Source: Acuticoccus sp. MNP-M23 (GTDB lineage: Bacteria; Pseudomonadota; Alphaproteobacteria; Rhizobiales; Amorphaceae). From it: a stretch of 64,000 bases of DNA. The notes under the pieces were generated by a model. The model ran no database searches and was not told the origin of the DNA. It saw only the letters and a program-made list of their open reading frames with translations. Position numbers and translations under genes: made by a program. The DNA lies in NCBI RefSeq assembly GCF_031195445.1, contig NZ_CP133480.1, positions 3,278,501-3,342,500 on the forward strand, given 5' to 3'. Each line of letters starts with the position of its first letter. Positions within the stretch are counted from its first letter, which is position 1. This document shows positions 7,462-15,126 of this stretch, piece by piece.

Positions 7462-8472
7462 ATGACCACGAACCCGAAATGGGCGCTGACACGGCGCAAC
7501 CTGATGACCGGCGCGGCGGCCAGTGCGGTGTTGCTCGCAACGCCGTTTGTGGCCCGTGCCCAGGCCAAGACGCTGCGCGCTGCGCACATCGAATCGACCG
7601 ACAGCGCCACCCACAAGGGCTACGAGGATTTCGCCGCCCGCGTTGCCGAAGCAACCGGCGGCGCGGTGGAGGTGAAGGTGTTCCCCGCCGGCCAGCTCGG
7701 CAACCTTCGCGATCTTTACGAGGGCATCAAGCTCGGTTCGGTGGACATCACCTCGTCCGGCCCCGACTATACGTCCAACATTGCGCCGATCATGGTGACG
7801 GCGGCGCTGTATTATTCCTACCGCGACGAAGCCCACGCCGACGCGCTATTGGACGGCGAATTCTCCGAGAAGCTGTCCGAAGCGCTCTCCAAGCAGGCCA
7901 ACATGCGCATTCTGGCGTGGGGCGAGCTTGGCTGGCGCTCGGTGTTCAACACGGTGCACCCCATCGAGAGTGCCGCGGACTTCGACGGCCTGAAGCTGCG
8001 CGTGCCGGAGGCCAAACTGCACCTTCTGCCCATGCGTGCGCTCGGCGCCGCGCCGACGCCGATCCCGTACTCCGACGTATATACCTCCATGCAGACCGGC
8101 GTTGTGGACGGGGCGGAGGGAACGCCTGCCGCCGTCACCCAGCAGAAGTTCAACGAGGTGTCGAAATATTATTCGCTGACCCGCCACCTTTATAACCCGA
8201 TCCACCTGGTCATCGGCAGCCGGGCATTCGACGGCCTCGATGCCGCGCAGCAGGAGGCCGTGCAGGCCGCCGCGGTGGCCGCCTTCCAGACCCAGCGCGC
8301 CACCGCCCGGGCCGACAATGCGGCCGCGCTGAAGGCGCTGGAAGACAGCGGTCTTGCCGTCAACACGCTGGACACCGCCCCCTTGCGCGAGATCGTCCGG
8401 CCCACCTGGGACGAGCTCACCGCCGATCTTGGCCCCGAGGGCGCCGAACTGGTGAAAATGCTTCAGTCCTGA
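7462..8472 (+). CDS. TRAP transporter substrate-binding protein (DctP family), system 2
   Basis: A 336-residue periplasmic receptor. The N-terminus MTTNPKWALTRRNLMTGAAA has a twin-arginine motif before a hydrophobic stretch and an ARAQA cleavage site near residue 34, so export may use the Tat pathway. KTLRAAHIESTDSATHKGYEDFA and the SMQTGVVDGAEG block are DctP signatures. GGAGAAG precedes the ATG by a few bases. It is divergent from the enolase-type enzyme and GntR regulator. A 117-base gap with two hairpins separates it from its permease genes. Ligand unknown, probably an alpha-hydroxy or sugar acid given the enolase neighbour. Confidence 0.93.
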   Translation: MTTNPKWALTRRNLMTGAAASAVLLATPFVARAQAKTLRAAHIESTDSATHKGYEDFAARVAEATGGAVEVKVFPAGQLGNLRDLYEGIKLGSVDITSSGPDYTSNIAPIMVTAALYYSYRDEAHADALLDGEFSEKLSEALSKQANMRILAWGELGWRSVFNTVHPIESAADFDGLKLRVPEAKLHLLPMRALGAAPTPIPYSDVYTSMQTGVVDGAEGTPAAVTQQKFNEVSKYYSLTRHLYNPIHLVIGSRAFDGLDAAQQEAVQAAAVAAFQTQRATARADNAAALKALEDSGLAVNTLDTAPLREIVRPTWDELTADLGPEGAELVKMLQS

Positions 8473-8492
8473 TTGCAGAGCCCGCAAGGCGC

Positions 8493-8573
8493 GTCCGGGG
8501 ACCGAGGCCGGCCCCCGGACCGTGCCCGTCTTGTCCCCGGCCGTGACCCGCGAGACGTTGCACGCCGGGTCAC
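8493..8573 (+). promoter_or_regulatory. Two intercistronic stem-loops between binding-protein and permease genes of TRAP system 2
   Basis: Stem 1: GTCCGGGG (8493-8500) with CCCCGGAC (8513-8520), 12-base loop. Stem 2: GTGACCC (8543-8549) with GGGTCAC (8567-8573). No T-run follows either. Such hairpins between receptor and permease genes usually stabilise the upstream message or attenuate readthrough, so that receptor exceeds permease. Confidence 0.55.
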
Positions 8574-8589
8574 AGGAACTGTCACCGCC

Positions 8590-9081
8590 ATGAAATTCTT
8601 CGAGCGCCTGATCGCCTGGCTGATCACGGCCGTGTTCGTCTTCTTCGTCCTGATCACGTTCGGGCAGGTGGTGATGCGCTACCTGTTCGCAAATTCGCTC
8701 GGCTGGATCGACGAGGCCTCCCGCTACGGCTTCATCTGGATGGTGTTTCTGGCGGCCGCCATCGGGGCGCGGCGTGGCACCCACATGGCCATCACGCTGC
8801 TGGAAGAGGTTGCCGGACCGAAGGGGCGCCGCGGCCTCCTCATCCTTGCCGATCTCGGCCTGATCGCCTTTGCCGCGCTGGTCGGCATTGGCGGCTGGCA
8901 GCTGATGCAGCTCAACTGGACCTCGCTGTCTCCGGCGACCGGCATTCCCATTGCCTGGGTGCAGGCGATCCTCCCCATTTTCGGTGCGCTGACGGCGGTT
9001 TTTGTGCTCGAGCACCTGATCGGCCTCGTGCGCGGTGACCCCGCCGCGGCGGACGCCGACACCCTCGAAGGCATCTCCTGA
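8590..9081 (+). CDS. TRAP transporter small permease (DctQ), system 2
   Basis: A 163-residue membrane protein with four hydrophobic segments and the DctQ blocks FGQVVMRYLFANSLGWIDEA and SRYGFIWMVFLAAAIGA followed by RRGTHMAI. The ATG at 8590 lies about 11 bases after AGGAA; codons upstream in the same frame have no transporter character, so a longer start is rejected. It follows the intercistronic hairpins and precedes the large permease by one base. Confidence 0.92.
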   Translation: MKFFERLIAWLITAVFVFFVLITFGQVVMRYLFANSLGWIDEASRYGFIWMVFLAAAIGARRGTHMAITLLEEVAGPKGRRGLLILADLGLIAFAALVGIGGWQLMQLNWTSLSPATGIPIAWVQAILPIFGALTAVFVLEHLIGLVRGDPAAADADTLEGIS

Positions 9082-9082
9082 C

Positions 9083-10354
9083 ATGCTGGCGCCGCTTCTC
9101 GTCTCGTTCGCCGTCCTCCTCGTGCTGCGCATTCCGGTTGCGGCGGCAATGGGGCTTTCGGGTGCCTTCGCGCTGTTCACGTCGGACATGCAGATCCCGC
9201 TGGCGGTGGTGCCGCAACGCATCTTCGTCCTTCTGGATTCCACCTCGCTGCTCGCCATTCCCTTCTTCATCCTCGCCGGTGCCATCATGGAGCAGGGCGG
9301 CATGGCGCGGCGGATGATCGGCTTTGCGCAGACCATGGTGGGCCACTGGCGCGGCGGCCTTGCGCAGGTGGACGTCCTCGCCAGCACCATCTTTTCCTCG
9401 TTGACGGGCTCCAGCGCGGCCAGCGCGTCGGCCACCGGCTCGGTGATGATCCCGGCCATGAAGCGGGCGGGCTATCCGGCCGGCTACGCCGCGGCGCTGG
9501 AAGCCTCCAGCGCCGCCATCGGGCCGATCATCCCGCCTTCGATCATCATGGTGATCTACGGCTCGCTCGCCGGCGTTTCGGTGGGCGCGCTGTTCCTGTC
9601 CGGCATCGTGCCCGGCCTGATGATCACGCTGGGCCTTTTTGCGGTGAATGCCGTCCAGGCCCGCCGCAAGGGCTGGGGCGGGGAGGCGCGCGCTTCGTTT
9701 CGCGAGCGGGCACGGGCGGCGCGGCTCGCCAGCGCTGCGCTGGTCGCCCCGCTCATCATCATCGGCGGCATTCTGGGCGGCGTGTTCACGCCCACCGAGG
9801 CGGGCGCGGTGGCGGTTGTCTACGCCGCGGTGATCAGCCTCTTCGTCTACCGCGAGATGGGGTTCCGGCGGCTGATGGGAAGCGTGTTCGACGCTGCGCT
9901 CACCACCGGCATCATCGGGCTCATCATCGCGTCGGCGGGCATCTTCGGCTGGGTGCTGGCGCTGGAACAGGTGCCGCAGATGGTGGTCGCCTGGGTCCAG
10001 AGCGTGACGGCGAGCCCATCCGTCGCCATCATTCTGGTGGTGGGCGTGGTCTTGGTGATCGGCTGCGTGGTGGACGTGACCGCGGCGGTCATCATCCTGG
10101 TGCCGGTGTTCGCGCCGCTTGGTGCAAGCTACGGGTTCGACCCGGTGCACTTCGGCATCATCATGTGCCTGGCGCTGGTCTACGGCAACGTGACGCCGCC
10201 GGTGGGCCTTCTGCTGTTCCTCACCGCAGGCATTGCAAAATGCTCGGTGGGCGAGGTGATGCGCTACCAGATCCCGTTCTACATCGTCCTGACGCTGGTA
10301 CTGGCTGCAACGGTTGCGCTGCCGGGCCTCGTCCTCTTCATCGCCCGGTTCTGA
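9083..10354 (+). CDS. TRAP transporter large permease (DctM), system 2
   Basis: A 423-residue, 12-segment membrane protein. DctM signatures include TSLLAIPFFILAGAIMEQGG, SSLTGSSAASASATGSVMIP, IGPIIPPSIIMVIYG, GVFTPTEAGAVAVVYA and VYGNVTPPVGLLLF. The ATG comes one base after the small-subunit stop, so expression is coupled. It ends 15 bases before the convergent FAD oxidase gene. Function: ion-driven import of the ligand delivered by the system 2 receptor. Confidence 0.95.
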   Translation: MLAPLLVSFAVLLVLRIPVAAAMGLSGAFALFTSDMQIPLAVVPQRIFVLLDSTSLLAIPFFILAGAIMEQGGMARRMIGFAQTMVGHWRGGLAQVDVLASTIFSSLTGSSAASASATGSVMIPAMKRAGYPAGYAAALEASSAAIGPIIPPSIIMVIYGSLAGVSVGALFLSGIVPGLMITLGLFAVNAVQARRKGWGGEARASFRERARAARLASAALVAPLIIIGGILGGVFTPTEAGAVAVVYAAVISLFVYREMGFRRLMGSVFDAALTTGIIGLIIASAGIFGWVLALEQVPQMVVAWVQSVTASPSVAIILVVGVVLVIGCVVDVTAAVIILVPVFAPLGASYGFDPVHFGIIMCLALVYGNVTPPVGLLLFLTAGIAKCSVGEVMRYQIPFYIVLTLVLAATVALPGLVLFIARF

Positions 10355-10369
10355 CCGGGCGCTGGCAGC

Positions 10370-11740
10370 TCAGGCCGCCAGCGTCTGTCCGCTGCCGAGC
10401 GCTGCCGCAATGCGGCGGCTGGCCTCGGTGCCCGTGGCAATCGCGGCATCCATGCAGGGAAACTCCATATAGTCTCCGGCAAGGTGGATCGGGCCGGAGG
10501 GACGCGAGAGTGCCTCCTGCAGCGCGGCCCGGCCCACGAAGCCGTAAGGCGCGCCCTGCGGCCAGCGCTGCACCACAGCCTCGCGCACGATCCCCCGCGT
10601 TTCGGGGTAGAGGGCGGCAAGGTCGGCCAGCATCGGCTCGACGATCTCGTTGTCTGCAAGGTCCATCATGCGGGCCGCATCCGGTCCGCCGCGAAACAGC
10701 ATCAGGCTGCCGCCCGGCTGGCGCGGCCCGGTGCGGGTGGTGCTTGCCATGTTGAACAGCACACCGAAGGAGAGCCCCGGCGTCGCGATCGCATACTTGT
10801 TGTCCCACGGCATCGGACCGGGCTCGCCGGTGAGAAGCGCGACCGACAGGAACGCGCCATAACGCACCGCCTTCAGCGCTGCCGTGGTCTCTGCCGGAAT
10901 GCCAGCCGCAATATCTGCCGCCACGTTGGCTGGCGCTGCAATGAGCGCCTGCCGGGCAACGATGGTGCGTTGCGCGCCGTCCATCCGGTAGGTGACGGTG
11001 ACGCGGTCGCCCTCGGCGCTCACCCGCTCCACCGGCGCATTCAGCCGCACATCGGCCAGCCCGGCCGCCAGCGCCAGCGGCAGTTGGGCCGAGCCACCGG
11101 AAAGGTTGCGGGCGAACGAGTAGGGGCTCCACACCTGCGCAAACGACGTCATCCCGTACCCGGCGGCCATGGTGGCGGGGTCGGCGGCGGTGCGCTGGGT
11201 GATGGTGGCAAGCATGTCGCGCACCGTTGGTGTCAGGCGGCCGGCGAAATCGCCGAGCGTGCGGCTGTTCTCGAATGAAAGCTGCCGTGCGCGAAATGCG
11301 TCCACCGCCTCGCCGTCCCGCCGCGCCTGCACCTTGCGCAGCTCTGCAACGCCCTTGCGCAGCCGGAGCCCGAGCCGCGCGAACGAGATGCGGTCGCCCA
11401 GCGACAGCGGCAGCCGTAGTGGAAAGGTCTCGGCCAGACCGCCGGCAACCACCTTGCCATTCATGCCGATGCCGAAACGGTGCCCCGGAATGTCCGCGAG
11501 CGGCAGCTTGAGTGAGCGGGCAAGCGCGCCGGCCGGCGTCTCGTCGCTGCCGAAAAGGTGCGCGCCGAAGTTCAGCCAGTAGTCGCCGCGCTGTTCGGAA
11601 TGGACGCGACCACCCACCCGGCCTGATGCTTCCAGCACCACCACGCGGTGATCCTTGAGGGTGTGGGCCGCGCTGAGGCCGGCAAGCCCTGCGCCCACCA
11701 CCACAACGTCGGCGGTCTCAAGCTCGTGCGTGTCGCTCAA
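10370..11740 (-). CDS. FAD-dependent amine oxidase / protoporphyrinogen oxidase-like protein
   Basis: A 456-residue flavoprotein. The N-terminal dinucleotide fold VVVVGAGLAGLSAAHTL (glycines 16, 18 and 21) is followed by the EASGRVGGRVHSE motif; the C-terminal FAD contact is IHLAGDYMEFPCMDAAIATG. This is the flavin amine oxidase/PPOX-like fold, whose members oxidise amines, desaturate carotenoids or oxidise porphyrinogens. The TTG start at 11740 is chosen because GAGG lies 7 bases upstream and the fold begins at once. It stands alone, divergent from the ChaC-like gene, so context does not define the substrate. Confidence 0.85.
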   Translation of the reverse strand: MSDTHELETADVVVVGAGLAGLSAAHTLKDHRVVVLEASGRVGGRVHSEQRGDYWLNFGAHLFGSDETPAGALARSLKLPLADIPGHRFGIGMNGKVVAGGLAETFPLRLPLSLGDRISFARLGLRLRKGVAELRKVQARRDGEAVDAFRARQLSFENSRTLGDFAGRLTPTVRDMLATITQRTAADPATMAAGYGMTSFAQVWSPYSFARNLSGGSAQLPLALAAGLADVRLNAPVERVSAEGDRVTVTYRMDGAQRTIVARQALIAAPANVAADIAAGIPAETTAALKAVRYGAFLSVALLTGEPGPMPWDNKYAIATPGLSFGVLFNMASTTRTGPRQPGGSLMLFRGGPDAARMMDLADNEIVEPMLADLAALYPETRGIVREAVVQRWPQGAPYGFVGRAALQEALSRPSGPIHLAGDYMEFPCMDAAIATGTEASRRIAAALGSGQTLAA

Positions 11741-11927
11741 GGGTGGCCTCGTTTCATGCTGTCCTGTGGCTGCATCAATGCGCGCCTGGCCGACTGGTGC
11801 CGCAAGGCGGACGTCCGTGCAAGGCCGCGCCGGCCGCAACGACGCGCATCTGGGTTGCACGCTGACCGGGCACGCGGCAGGCGCACCCGCGCGGATCATG
11901 TGGCACGCATCTGCTATGGCGGGGGGA

Positions 11928-11978
11928 ATGAAGACAGAGCGCTACCCGGCGCCAACCTTGGACGCCCCATGCCAGTGA
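11928..11978 (+). CDS. Possible short leader ORF (16 codons) overlapping the chaC-like start
   Basis: ATG at 11928 directly after a GGGGGGA stretch encodes MKTERYPAPTLDAPCQ and stops with TGA at 11976-11978. That stop overlaps an in-frame GTG of the ChaC-like gene at 11975 (GTGA). The geometry is that of translational coupling, and the downstream ATG at 11969 has no good ribosome site of its own. Coding status unproven. Confidence 0.3.
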   Translation: MKTERYPAPTLDAPCQ

Positions 11979-12733
11979 GCAACGACCCGTTCTCCCACCA
12001 CCCCGAACTTCGGGACAAGATCACTGCCACGCACGAATCGTTCTTTCGCACGACCAGCGTCGGCTCGGTGTTTGCAACCAGGCCCGAGCTTGCCTGGGTG
12101 CTGGATCTCCTGCACTCCGATGCGGTGCGCGAACACTCCCGCACGCAAACGCTGGCGGCGCATGGCGGCGGAGACCTCTGGGTGTTCGGCTACGGATCGC
12201 TGATGTGGGACCCGGCGTTTCACTTTTCCGAGGTGCGCCGCGCGACGGTCGACGGATATGCCCGCCGCTTCGTGCTAAAGGATGTCTGGGGCGCGCGCGG
12301 GACGGTCGACAATCCGGGCATGATGGCAGCGCTCGACCGGGGGGATTGCTGTGAGGGCCTCGCCTTCCGCATTGCACGAAGCGAGATCGACACCGAGACC
12401 GAAGTCCTGTGGCGCCGCGAAATGGTGGGCCCCGGCTATATCCCGACATTCGTGACGGCGAGGCTGGATGGCGAGACGGTGTCCGCGCTCACCTTCGTGG
12501 CCGATCATGCGGCCGAACAGATCGACCCGGCACTGACCCGCGCCGAGCAGATCCACTACATCGCTCACGGCACCGGGTTTCTGGGCACCAGCAAGGAATA
12601 TCTTGCCAACATCGTGCGCCAGTTTGCGGCGCTCGGCATCGACGATGCGGAATGCACGGAATTGCTGGAAGCGGTGGAAGCCTATGGCGCCGCGGCGCAA
12701 ACCGCCGGCCCGGGCGTCAATCCAAAGGGTTGA
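11969..12733 (+). CDS. ChaC-like gamma-glutamylcyclotransferase
   Basis: A 254-residue protein with the ChaC substrate loop VFGYGSLMWDP at about residues 72-82, followed by RRFVLKDVWGARGT and CCEGLAFRI. The family splits gamma-glutamyl peptides such as glutathione to 5-oxoproline and a free amino compound in the cytoplasm. The catalytic Glu expected near the middle is plausible in the ETEVLWRREM region. The ATG at 11969 is the annotated start; GTG at 11975 is an alternative that would couple with the small upstream ORF. Length is somewhat above the usual 200-230 because of an N-terminal extension. It is followed by a strong bidirectional terminator. Confidence 0.88.
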   Translation: MPVSNDPFSHHPELRDKITATHESFFRTTSVGSVFATRPELAWVLDLLHSDAVREHSRTQTLAAHGGGDLWVFGYGSLMWDPAFHFSEVRRATVDGYARRFVLKDVWGARGTVDNPGMMAALDRGDCCEGLAFRIARSEIDTETEVLWRREMVGPGYIPTFVTARLDGETVSALTFVADHAAEQIDPALTRAEQIHYIAHGTGFLGTSKEYLANIVRQFAALGIDDAECTELLEAVEAYGAAAQTAGPGVNPKG

Positions 12734-12762
12734 CGCGGCCGCTTGCGATGCGGCCGCGTCAA
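12730..12762. terminator. Bidirectional hairpin terminator between convergent genes
   Basis: A perfect 13-bp stem (TTGACGCGGCCGC at 12730-12742 with its complement at 12750-12762) and a 7-base loop sits between the convergent ChaC-like and secreted-protein genes, overlapping the former's stop codon. The T-tracts are weak on both strands. Confidence 0.65.
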
Positions 12763-12771
12763 GAAATGTTG

Positions 12772-13182
12772 TTACTGGGCGGTGATGGTGGTCATCACCA
12801 GATTGCCGTCAAGCCGGATCGGGCCGTCTTCCTTGGCGCCCAGCGTGTACTCGAACACGCCGGTCTTGGTGCCGCCGTCTTCGCTGTGCACCATCAGCAT
12901 GAGCATGTCACCGGACGCGACAGGCTCGGTCAGGATGGCGGCCACGTCCTCGGTCATGCCGGCGCGCAGAGGGGCATGGCCCACCACGGGGCCGGGCTTC
13001 ATGTCCGCGCCGGTGCGGTGGACCACCAGCCAGCCATTTTTTGGTGCGGACACGCTGCTTGCGCTGACCACGCCGTTGACGACGGGCTGGTCGACAGCGG
13101 TGACTGAGGGGGTTTCGGGGGACTGCGCAAACGACAGGCTGCTGATACCGACGAAAGCAACTGCGGTCATAAACATTTTCAT
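12772..13182 (-). CDS. Small secreted protein, DUF7282-like
   Basis: A 136-residue exported protein. Residues 1-19 (ending SFAQ) form a signal peptide, and the rest matches the DUF7282 pattern: SAPKNGWLVVHR, then GPVVGHAPLRAG, an EDVA block, a SGDMLMLMVH strand and a C-terminal FEY. This looks like a small beta-sandwich of unknown role. AGGAG precedes the ATG. The gene is monocistronic, with a strong hairpin downstream and 171 non-coding bases upstream. No catalytic residue set can be named. Confidence 0.75.
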   Translation of the reverse strand: MKMFMTAVAFVGISSLSFAQSPETPSVTAVDQPVVNGVVSASSVSAPKNGWLVVHRTGADMKPGPVVGHAPLRAGMTEDVAAILTEPVASGDMLMLMVHSEDGGTKTGVFEYTLGAKEDGPIRLDGNLVMTTITAQ

Positions 13183-13353
13183 GGCGAACTCCTATTCGGT
13201 TTTCGGTGCACTTACGCGGTGAGCGCTCGTGTTGTTGAAAACAGATACGGGCCGGCACGGCGGATGGATCAGATCGCGCGCAAAAAAATTTGGTACAATC
13301 AAAATTGGCGAGCTTGTCGGGGCAAAGGTCGCGCTGCTGATTGGATCCGGAGC

Positions 13354-14121
13354 CTAGATCCAGCCGCCGTCGACGACGAAAATCTGGCTGGAGATCATCC
13401 GGCTGTCATCCGATGCGAGCCAGGTGGCCATGTGCGCGCAATCCTCCGGCAAAACGTAGCCCGGCAGGCACTGCATCTCCTTGATCCGCGCGCGGGCTGC
13501 GTCGTCGACCCAGTGGGCGAGCTGGCGTTCCGTCATCACCCAGCCCGGAATGATGCAGTTGACGCGGATGTTGTCCGGCCCGAGATCGCGGGCGAGGGCA
13601 CGGGTCAGCCCTTCGATGCCTGCCTTGGCCATGGCGTAGAGGGGAAGGCCGCCAAACCCGGCGTGCCAGGTGATGGACCCGGTGTTGATGATCACGCCGC
13701 CGCCCTTGGCTGCCATGCCGGGCGCCACCGCCTGTGCGGCAAACACCAGATGCTTGAGGTTCACCGCAACGCGGTCGTCGAAGTAGGCGTCCTCGATCTC
13801 GCTGAACTTGTGGCGGGTATCGTTGGCAGCGTTGTTGACGAGCACGTCGATTGTGCCGTGCCGCGCGCTTGCCGTGTCGATCGCATCGCGCAGCGCCGCA
13901 ATGTCGGTGAGATCGACGTTCTGGAACACGGGTACCGTGCCGCCTGCGCTTTCCAGCCGCTCCACCAGCGCCGCTGAGGCGGCCGTGTCGATGTCGAAGA
14001 AGGTGACGTTGGCGCCCTGCGCGCAGAACGCTTCCACGTGGGCCGCGCCAATGCCGGAGCCACCGCCGGTGATGAGCACGTTCCGGCCGTTGAGGCTTGG
14101 ATGGGATGAGTTCTGTCGCAT
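13354..14121 (-). CDS. SDR-family oxidoreductase in the sugar ABC operon
   Basis: A 255-residue classical short-chain dehydrogenase. The NAD(P)-binding TGGGSGIG motif is at about residues 18-25, an acidic Asp follows strand two (FFDID), NNAAN lies in mid-protein, the catalytic Ser is in NTGSITWHAG and the Tyr-x3-Lys pair is in YAMAKAG. The Asp after strand two suggests NAD rather than NADP. It is the last gene of the operon that starts with the sugar-binding protein at 17731, so it probably oxidises the imported sugar or polyol (sugar-1-dehydrogenase type). Confidence 0.92.
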   Translation of the reverse strand: MRQNSSHPSLNGRNVLITGGGSGIGAAHVEAFCAQGANVTFFDIDTAASAALVERLESAGGTVPVFQNVDLTDIAALRDAIDTASARHGTIDVLVNNAANDTRHKFSEIEDAYFDDRVAVNLKHLVFAAQAVAPGMAAKGGGVIINTGSITWHAGFGGLPLYAMAKAGIEGLTRALARDLGPDNIRVNCIIPGWVMTERQLAHWVDDAARARIKEMQCLPGYVLPEDCAHMATWLASDDSRMISSQIFVVDGGWI

Positions 14122-14178
14122 GAGGATCTTTCAGCGTTTGCGGGCGGGCGGCGCCGCAGGTGGCACCGCCCGCTGCGG

Positions 14179-15126
14179 TCAGCGAACCCGCGAGCTCTTC
14201 TGGAGCTGCCCGTCGACAATGACGCCGAGGAGGATGACGGCACCCATCACGGCAAAGTTCAGCGAGCTTGGAATGCCGAGCATGTTGACGAGGTTCTGCA
14301 GCACCTGAAGGAGCACGACGCCAAGCGCGATGCCCAGAATGGAACCTTCGCCGCCGCGCAGCGAACACCCGCCCAGCACCGCCGCGGCAATGGCGTAAAG
14401 CTCATAGAAGTTGCCGTGCGCCGAGGGCGAAACCGACTGCGTGTAGAACACGAAGAACACCGTCGAGATGCCGGCAAGGATGCCGGAAATCGCGTAGGTC
14501 GCCACAATGACGGCCTTGGTGGGAATGCCCGAAAAGCGCGCCGCTTCCTCGTTCTTGCCGACGGCGAAGATGTACCGCCCCAGCACCGACTTGTGCAGGA
14601 GAACCGCCATCACCAGCGCCACCAGAATGAAGAAGATGAACGTGTGCGGGATGCCGTTGGTGCGACCCGAGGTCAGCCATTCCAGCGTCTCGTAGCCGCC
14701 GGCATAGCCGAAACCTTCCGTGGCGTCCGCGGTGTAGTAGCGCGCGATGCCGCGGTAGATGAGGAGGCCGCACAAGGTGACGACGAATGGTTGGAGGTTC
14801 AGTCGCGAGATCAGCACCCCGTGGATCGACCCCAGCACCATCCCGAAGAACACGACGATGACGAAGACGGCGGGCCAGGGGAGGCCGTAATTGACCAGAA
14901 GGTCGAGGAAGATCACGCCCAGCAGCGCCAGCATGGAGCCGACCGAAAGGTCGATGCCGCCGGTGACGATGACCACGCCAAGGCCCAGCGCCAGAAGGCC
15001 GAACAGGCCGATCTGGTTGGCAAGGTTGATGAGGTTGATGGTGGAGATGAACTGGGGATTGATGAGCGCGGTAACAGTGCCCGTCACCAGGATCAGGATG
15101 AACAGGCCGATTTCTTTTCTAAGCAT
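14179..15126 (-). CDS. Sugar ABC transporter permease (RbsC-type)
   Basis: A 315-residue permease of the ribose/galactoside family with eight to ten hydrophobic segments. The family blocks GGIDLSVGSMLAL and LNLQPFVVTLCGLLIYRGIA are present, as is the EAA-like loop ending AVLGGCSLRGGEGSILG. The start overlaps the ATPase stop by eight bases, so the two are translated together. It ends 57 bases before the SDR gene. Confidence 0.95.
   Translation of the reverse strand: MLRKEIGLFILILVTGTVTALINPQFISTINLINLANQIGLFGLLALGLGVVIVTGGIDLSVGSMLALLGVIFLDLLVNYGLPWPAVFVIVVFFGMVLGSIHGVLISRLNLQPFVVTLCGLLIYRGIARYYTADATEGFGYAGGYETLEWLTSGRTNGIPHTFIFFILVALVMAVLLHKSVLGRYIFAVGKNEEAARFSGIPTKAVIVATYAISGILAGISTVFFVFYTQSVSPSAHGNFYELYAIAAAVLGGCSLRGGEGSILGIALGVVLLQVLQNLVNMLGIPSSLNFAVMGAVILLGVIVDGQLQKSSRVR

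Noticed and set aside
10360-10383. CGCTGGC/GCCAGCG hairpin as a terminator between TRAP system 2 and the FAD oxidase
   Set aside because: It overlaps the end of the oxidase coding region and has no T-run; the arms can be explained by coding constraints.
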